This document shows, in pieces, positions 60,930 through 64,000 of a stretch of DNA of 64,000 bases. The DNA lies in contig CABYAF010000004.1 of the NCBI GenBank assembly GCA_902516925.1, positions 1 to 64,000 on the forward strand. The letters are read 5' to 3'. The stretch is from an uncultured Bacteroidota bacterium (lineage in GTDB: Bacteria; Bacteroidota; Bacteroidia; Flavobacteriales; Flavobacteriaceae). The stretch's first letter is position 1. Every line of letters begins with the position of its first letter. Below the pieces are notes generated by a model. The model had not been told where the DNA came from. It ran no database searches and saw only the letters and a list, made by a program, of their open reading frames with translations. The translations under genes were made by a program, and so were the position numbers.

Positions 60930-62207
60930 ATGAAACTACACTGGAAGATTATTATAGGAATGGTTGCGGGTGTGATATTTGGACTTTTAATGTCTCAAAC
61001 ATCATTTGGATCAGAACTTATAAGTGATTGGTTTAAACCCTTTGGGACAATCTTTATTAATCTTCTAAAATTAATTGCAATGCCTTTAATATTGGCTTCA
61101 TTAATTAAGGGTATATCTGATTTAAAAGATATCTCTAAATTATCTACTATTGGTACAAGAACTTTAGGTGTATATATTTGTACAACTGTTTTAGCTGTTA
61201 TTATAGGGCTAGTCCTAGTAAATATTGTTCAGCCTGGTAATACTATAACTGAGGAGACTAGGATTGATTTAGTTCAAGAATATGAACAAGGTGTCCTTGA
61301 GAAGCAACAGCAAGCTCAACAACAATCCGAAAGTGGTCCTTTACAGCCTTTAGTTGATATAGTTCCTTCAAATATCTTTGATGCAGCTACAAATAACAGA
61401 AATATGCTTCAGGTTATTTTCTTTGCCATCTTTTTTGGAATAGGTCTAATTCTTGTTGATCCAAAGATAGCAAGACCGGTAAAAGAATTTTTTGATGGAT
61501 TGAACGCTGTAATACTAAAGTTAATTGATCTAATTATGGAGTTTGCTCCATATGGAGTTTTTGCTCTTCTTGCTACACTTGTAGTAGAATCACCAAGTAT
61601 AGATCTATTCATTGCTCTTGGAATGTACTCTTTGACATTAATTATTGGTTTAGTCTTAATGATATTTGTCTACAATATAATCGTCAAATTAGTTACTAAT
61701 ACTAATCCAACCACATTTATGAAAGGTATTTCCGCTGCTCAGCTTCTAGGTTTTTCAACTAGTTCAAGTGCAGCTACTCTTCCTGTTACAATGAATTGTG
61801 CTGAGAATAACTTAGGAGTAGATAAAGAGATTTCTAGTTTTGTATTGCCAATTGGTGCTACAATTAATATGGATGGAACAAGTGTCTATCAAGCAGTAGC
61901 AGCCGTATTTATTGCTCAAGCTTTTGGTCTTGATTTAAGTTTAGGCGCTCAACTTGGAATTATAGTAACTGCCTCATTGGCTTCTATTGGAGCTGCTGCA
62001 GTTCCTAGCGCTGGTATTGTTATGCTAGTTATAGTTCTTGGACAAGCAGGTATTCCAGAGGCTGGTCTTGCACTCATTATAGCAGTAGATAGGCCATTAG
62101 ATATGTGTAGAACAATTGTAAATGTTACAGGTGATGCAGCTGTTTCAATGATTGTTGCTAAATCAGTTGGGAAGTTAAAGGATCCTAAAGATGTCGGTGA
62201 AAATTGA
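60930..62207 (+). CDS. Dicarboxylate/amino acid:cation symporter (DAACS)
   Basis: PFGTIFINLLKLIAMPLILASLIKGISDL, GFSTSSSAATLPVTMNCAE, LPIGATINMDGTSVYQAVAAVFIAQ. Confidence 0.95.
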   Translation: MKLHWKIIIGMVAGVIFGLLMSQTSFGSELISDWFKPFGTIFINLLKLIAMPLILASLIKGISDLKDISKLSTIGTRTLGVYICTTVLAVIIGLVLVNIVQPGNTITEETRIDLVQEYEQGVLEKQQQAQQQSESGPLQPLVDIVPSNIFDAATNNRNMLQVIFFAIFFGIGLILVDPKIARPVKEFFDGLNAVILKLIDLIMEFAPYGVFALLATLVVESPSIDLFIALGMYSLTLIIGLVLMIFVYNIIVKLVTNTNPTTFMKGISAAQLLGFSTSSSAATLPVTMNCAENNLGVDKEISSFVLPIGATINMDGTSVYQAVAAVFIAQAFGLDLSLGAQLGIIVTASLASIGAAAVPSAGIVMLVIVLGQAGIPEAGLALIIAVDRPLDMCRTIVNVTGDAAVSMIVAKSVGKLKDPKDVGEN

Positions 62208-62865
62208 TGAATCTTGGAAAAGACTTCTAGAGTCAGAGTTTAATTCAGAATATTTTAAAAAACTAATTTCTTTTATAAAGGAAGAATACTCTGTATTCAA
62301 ATGTTACCCTAAGGGCTCTGAGATATTTAATGCATTTAACTGTTGTCCAATTGATAATCTTAAAGTTGTCATTATAGGTCAAGATCCATATCATGGATTA
62401 AACCAAGCTAATGGTTTGTGTTTTTCTGTAAACAAGGGAATTTCACATCCACCATCATTAATTAATATTTTTAAGGAGATTGAAGATGACCTAAATCTTA
62501 AATTTGAGAATAGCAATGGAGATCTATCTAAATGGGCTAATCAGGGGGTTATGCTTTTAAATTCAACATTGACTGTTAGAGATGGATTTGCAGGAAGTCA
62601 TCAAAATAAAGGGTGGGAAATATTTACTGATAAGGTTATCGAAATTATATCTAATGAAACAAATAATACTGTATTTTTATTATGGGGATCATTTGCTAAG
62701 CAAAAAAGAAAATTGATTGATGTAAATAAACATAAGATACTAGAATCAGGTCATCCATCTCCATTGAGTGCAAATAGAGGTTATTGGTTTGGTAATAAGC
62801 ATTTTAGTATGTGTAATGAGTATTTAGATAGTTATGGGAAAAAGAAAATTGATTGGTTATTATGA
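62191..62865 (+). CDS. ung: Uracil-DNA glycosylase
   Basis: VVIIGQDPYHGLNQANGLCFSV, MLLNSTLTVRDGFAGSHQNKGWEIFTD, FLLWGSFAKQKRKLID, ESGHPSPLSANRGYWF. Confidence 0.97.
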   Translation: MSVKIDESWKRLLESEFNSEYFKKLISFIKEEYSVFKCYPKGSEIFNAFNCCPIDNLKVVIIGQDPYHGLNQANGLCFSVNKGISHPPSLINIFKEIEDDLNLKFENSNGDLSKWANQGVMLLNSTLTVRDGFAGSHQNKGWEIFTDKVIEIISNETNNTVFLLWGSFAKQKRKLIDVNKHKILESGHPSPLSANRGYWFGNKHFSMCNEYLDSYGKKKIDWLL

Positions 62866-64000
62866 AGTTTAATGTAAATGGAATAGACAAAGATATTCTT
62901 ATCAATTTATTTCAAAACATGTTGAAATCTAGAATGATAGAAGAGAAAATGATCATTCTATTAAGACAGGGTAAAGTTTCAAAATGGTTTAGTGGAATTG
63001 GTCAAGAGGCTATATCAACTGGTGTTACAGAGGCTTTAGATAGTGATGAATATATTTTACCATTGCACAGAAATCTTAGTGTTTTTACATCAAGAAAGGT
63101 TCCGTTAGATAGACTCTTTGCACAATGGCAAGGAAAAAATGAGGGATTTACTAAAGGTAGAGACAGAAGCTTTCATTTTGGGACAAATGAGCATAAAATT
63201 GTTGGAATGATTTCTCATTTAGGACCTCAAATGGGAGTAGCTTGTGGAATTGCACTATCAAATAAACTAAAGAATAATAATCAGGTTACAGCAGTTTTTA
63301 CTGGTGATGGAGGAACAAGTCAAGGGGATTTCCATGAAGCTTTAAATCTAGCCTCGACTTGGAATCTCCCAGTAATATTTTGTATTGAAAATAATGGGTA
63401 TGGGCTAAGTACACCAGTAAATGAGCAATATGCAATTGAAAATCTTGCTGATAGAGGTGATTCATATGGTATTGAATCTCATATAATTGATGGAAATAAT
63501 ATAATTGATGTATACAGTTGTGTTAAATCAGTTGTTGAAAATATGAGGAAAGACTCAAAGCCTGTTTTAATTGAGTTTAAGACATTTAGGATGAAAGGTC
63601 ATGAAGAGGCAAGTGGTCAAGCTTATATAGACGATAGTATTATAGAAGAGTGGGCTCAAAAAGACCCTATATCTCATTTTGAATTGTTTTTATTGAAATC
63701 AAAATATCTATCAAAGAAAGAAATTGATGCTATTAAAGCCTCAACTTCTAAAGAAATTGATCAAAACTGGAGTTCTGCTAACTCATACAAAGAGGTTGAT
63801 TTTAATATTGAAAATGAGTTAGGGGATGTTTACAAAGAGCATAATGAAGGAAAATCAGACCCAAAAGATGAATCTTTAAGGGAAGTAAGGCTTGTAGATT
63901 CAATAAAGGACGGTATCTATGAATCCATGGAACAACATGATAATCTTGTGATTATGGGGCAGGATATTGCCGAATATGGTGGTGTATTTAAAGTCACAGA
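62862..64000 (+). CDS. 2-oxo acid dehydrogenase E1, alpha-beta fusion, truncated by window end
   Basis: ATG overlaps ung stop (ATGA); MKFNVNGIDKDILINLFQNMLKSRMIEEKMIILLRQGKVSKWFSGIGQEAISTGV...FTGDGGTSQGDFHEALNLAS...then DSIKDGIYESMEQHDNLVIMGQDIAEYGGVFKVTE; open to window edge. Confidence 0.92.
   Translation, partial: MKFNVNGIDKDILINLFQNMLKSRMIEEKMIILLRQGKVSKWFSGIGQEAISTGVTEALDSDEYILPLHRNLSVFTSRKVPLDRLFAQWQGKNEGFTKGRDRSFHFGTNEHKIVGMISHLGPQMGVACGIALSNKLKNNNQVTAVFTGDGGTSQGDFHEALNLASTWNLPVIFCIENNGYGLSTPVNEQYAIENLADRGDSYGIESHIIDGNNIIDVYSCVKSVVENMRKDSKPVLIEFKTFRMKGHEEASGQAYIDDSIIEEWAQKDPISHFELFLLKSKYLSKKEIDAIKASTSKEIDQNWSSANSYKEVDFNIENELGDVYKEHNEGKSDPKDESLREVRLVDSIKDGIYESMEQHDNLVIMGQDIAEYGGVFKVT

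Noticed and set aside
1-64000. CRISPR arrays, IS elements, prophage, integron or long tandem repeats
   Set aside because: No direct-repeat/spacer pattern, transposase, integrase or phage structural gene found on reading; composition looks uniform.

Overview
The window is a gene-dense, AT-rich chromosomal segment of a Bacteroidota bacterium, most likely a streamlined marine Flavobacteriia-type lineage. Support for that placement: very short intergenic spacers, many overlapping gene ends, Bacteroidota-type TAnnTTTG -7 boxes, and fused E1 dehydrogenases, DUF4369/TlpA lipoproteins and SusC-free outer-membrane barrels. It holds about 54 protein-coding genes, mostly housekeeping (aroK, aroC, accA, dnaB, prfB, dnaN, purC, miaA, smpB, glyA, pheT, recG, uvrD/pcrA-type helicase, uvrA, holA, glmM, ung), and two adjacent tRNA genes (Leu-GAG and Lys-TTT). 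I saw no phage, IS element, CRISPR array, integron, toxin-antitoxin cassette or recognised defence island. I do not see strong evidence for a wholly new system. The loci most worth a second look are: (1) a cysteine-synthase-like gene followed by an alpha-oxoamine-synthase gene, plausibly sulfonolipid/capnine biosynthesis; (2) an M1-aminopeptidase-like protein lacking the zinc motif and fused to a probable outer-membrane beta-barrel; (3) a standalone HsdR-N type PD-(D/E)XK nuclease domain divergent from holA; (4) a DnaQ-type exonuclease with a degenerate GIY-YIG domain; (5) a canonical prfB +1 frameshift; (6) recurring -7 boxes almost touching start codons, suggesting very short or absent 5' leaders. 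All calls come from reading the sequence and translations by eye; no database search was run.
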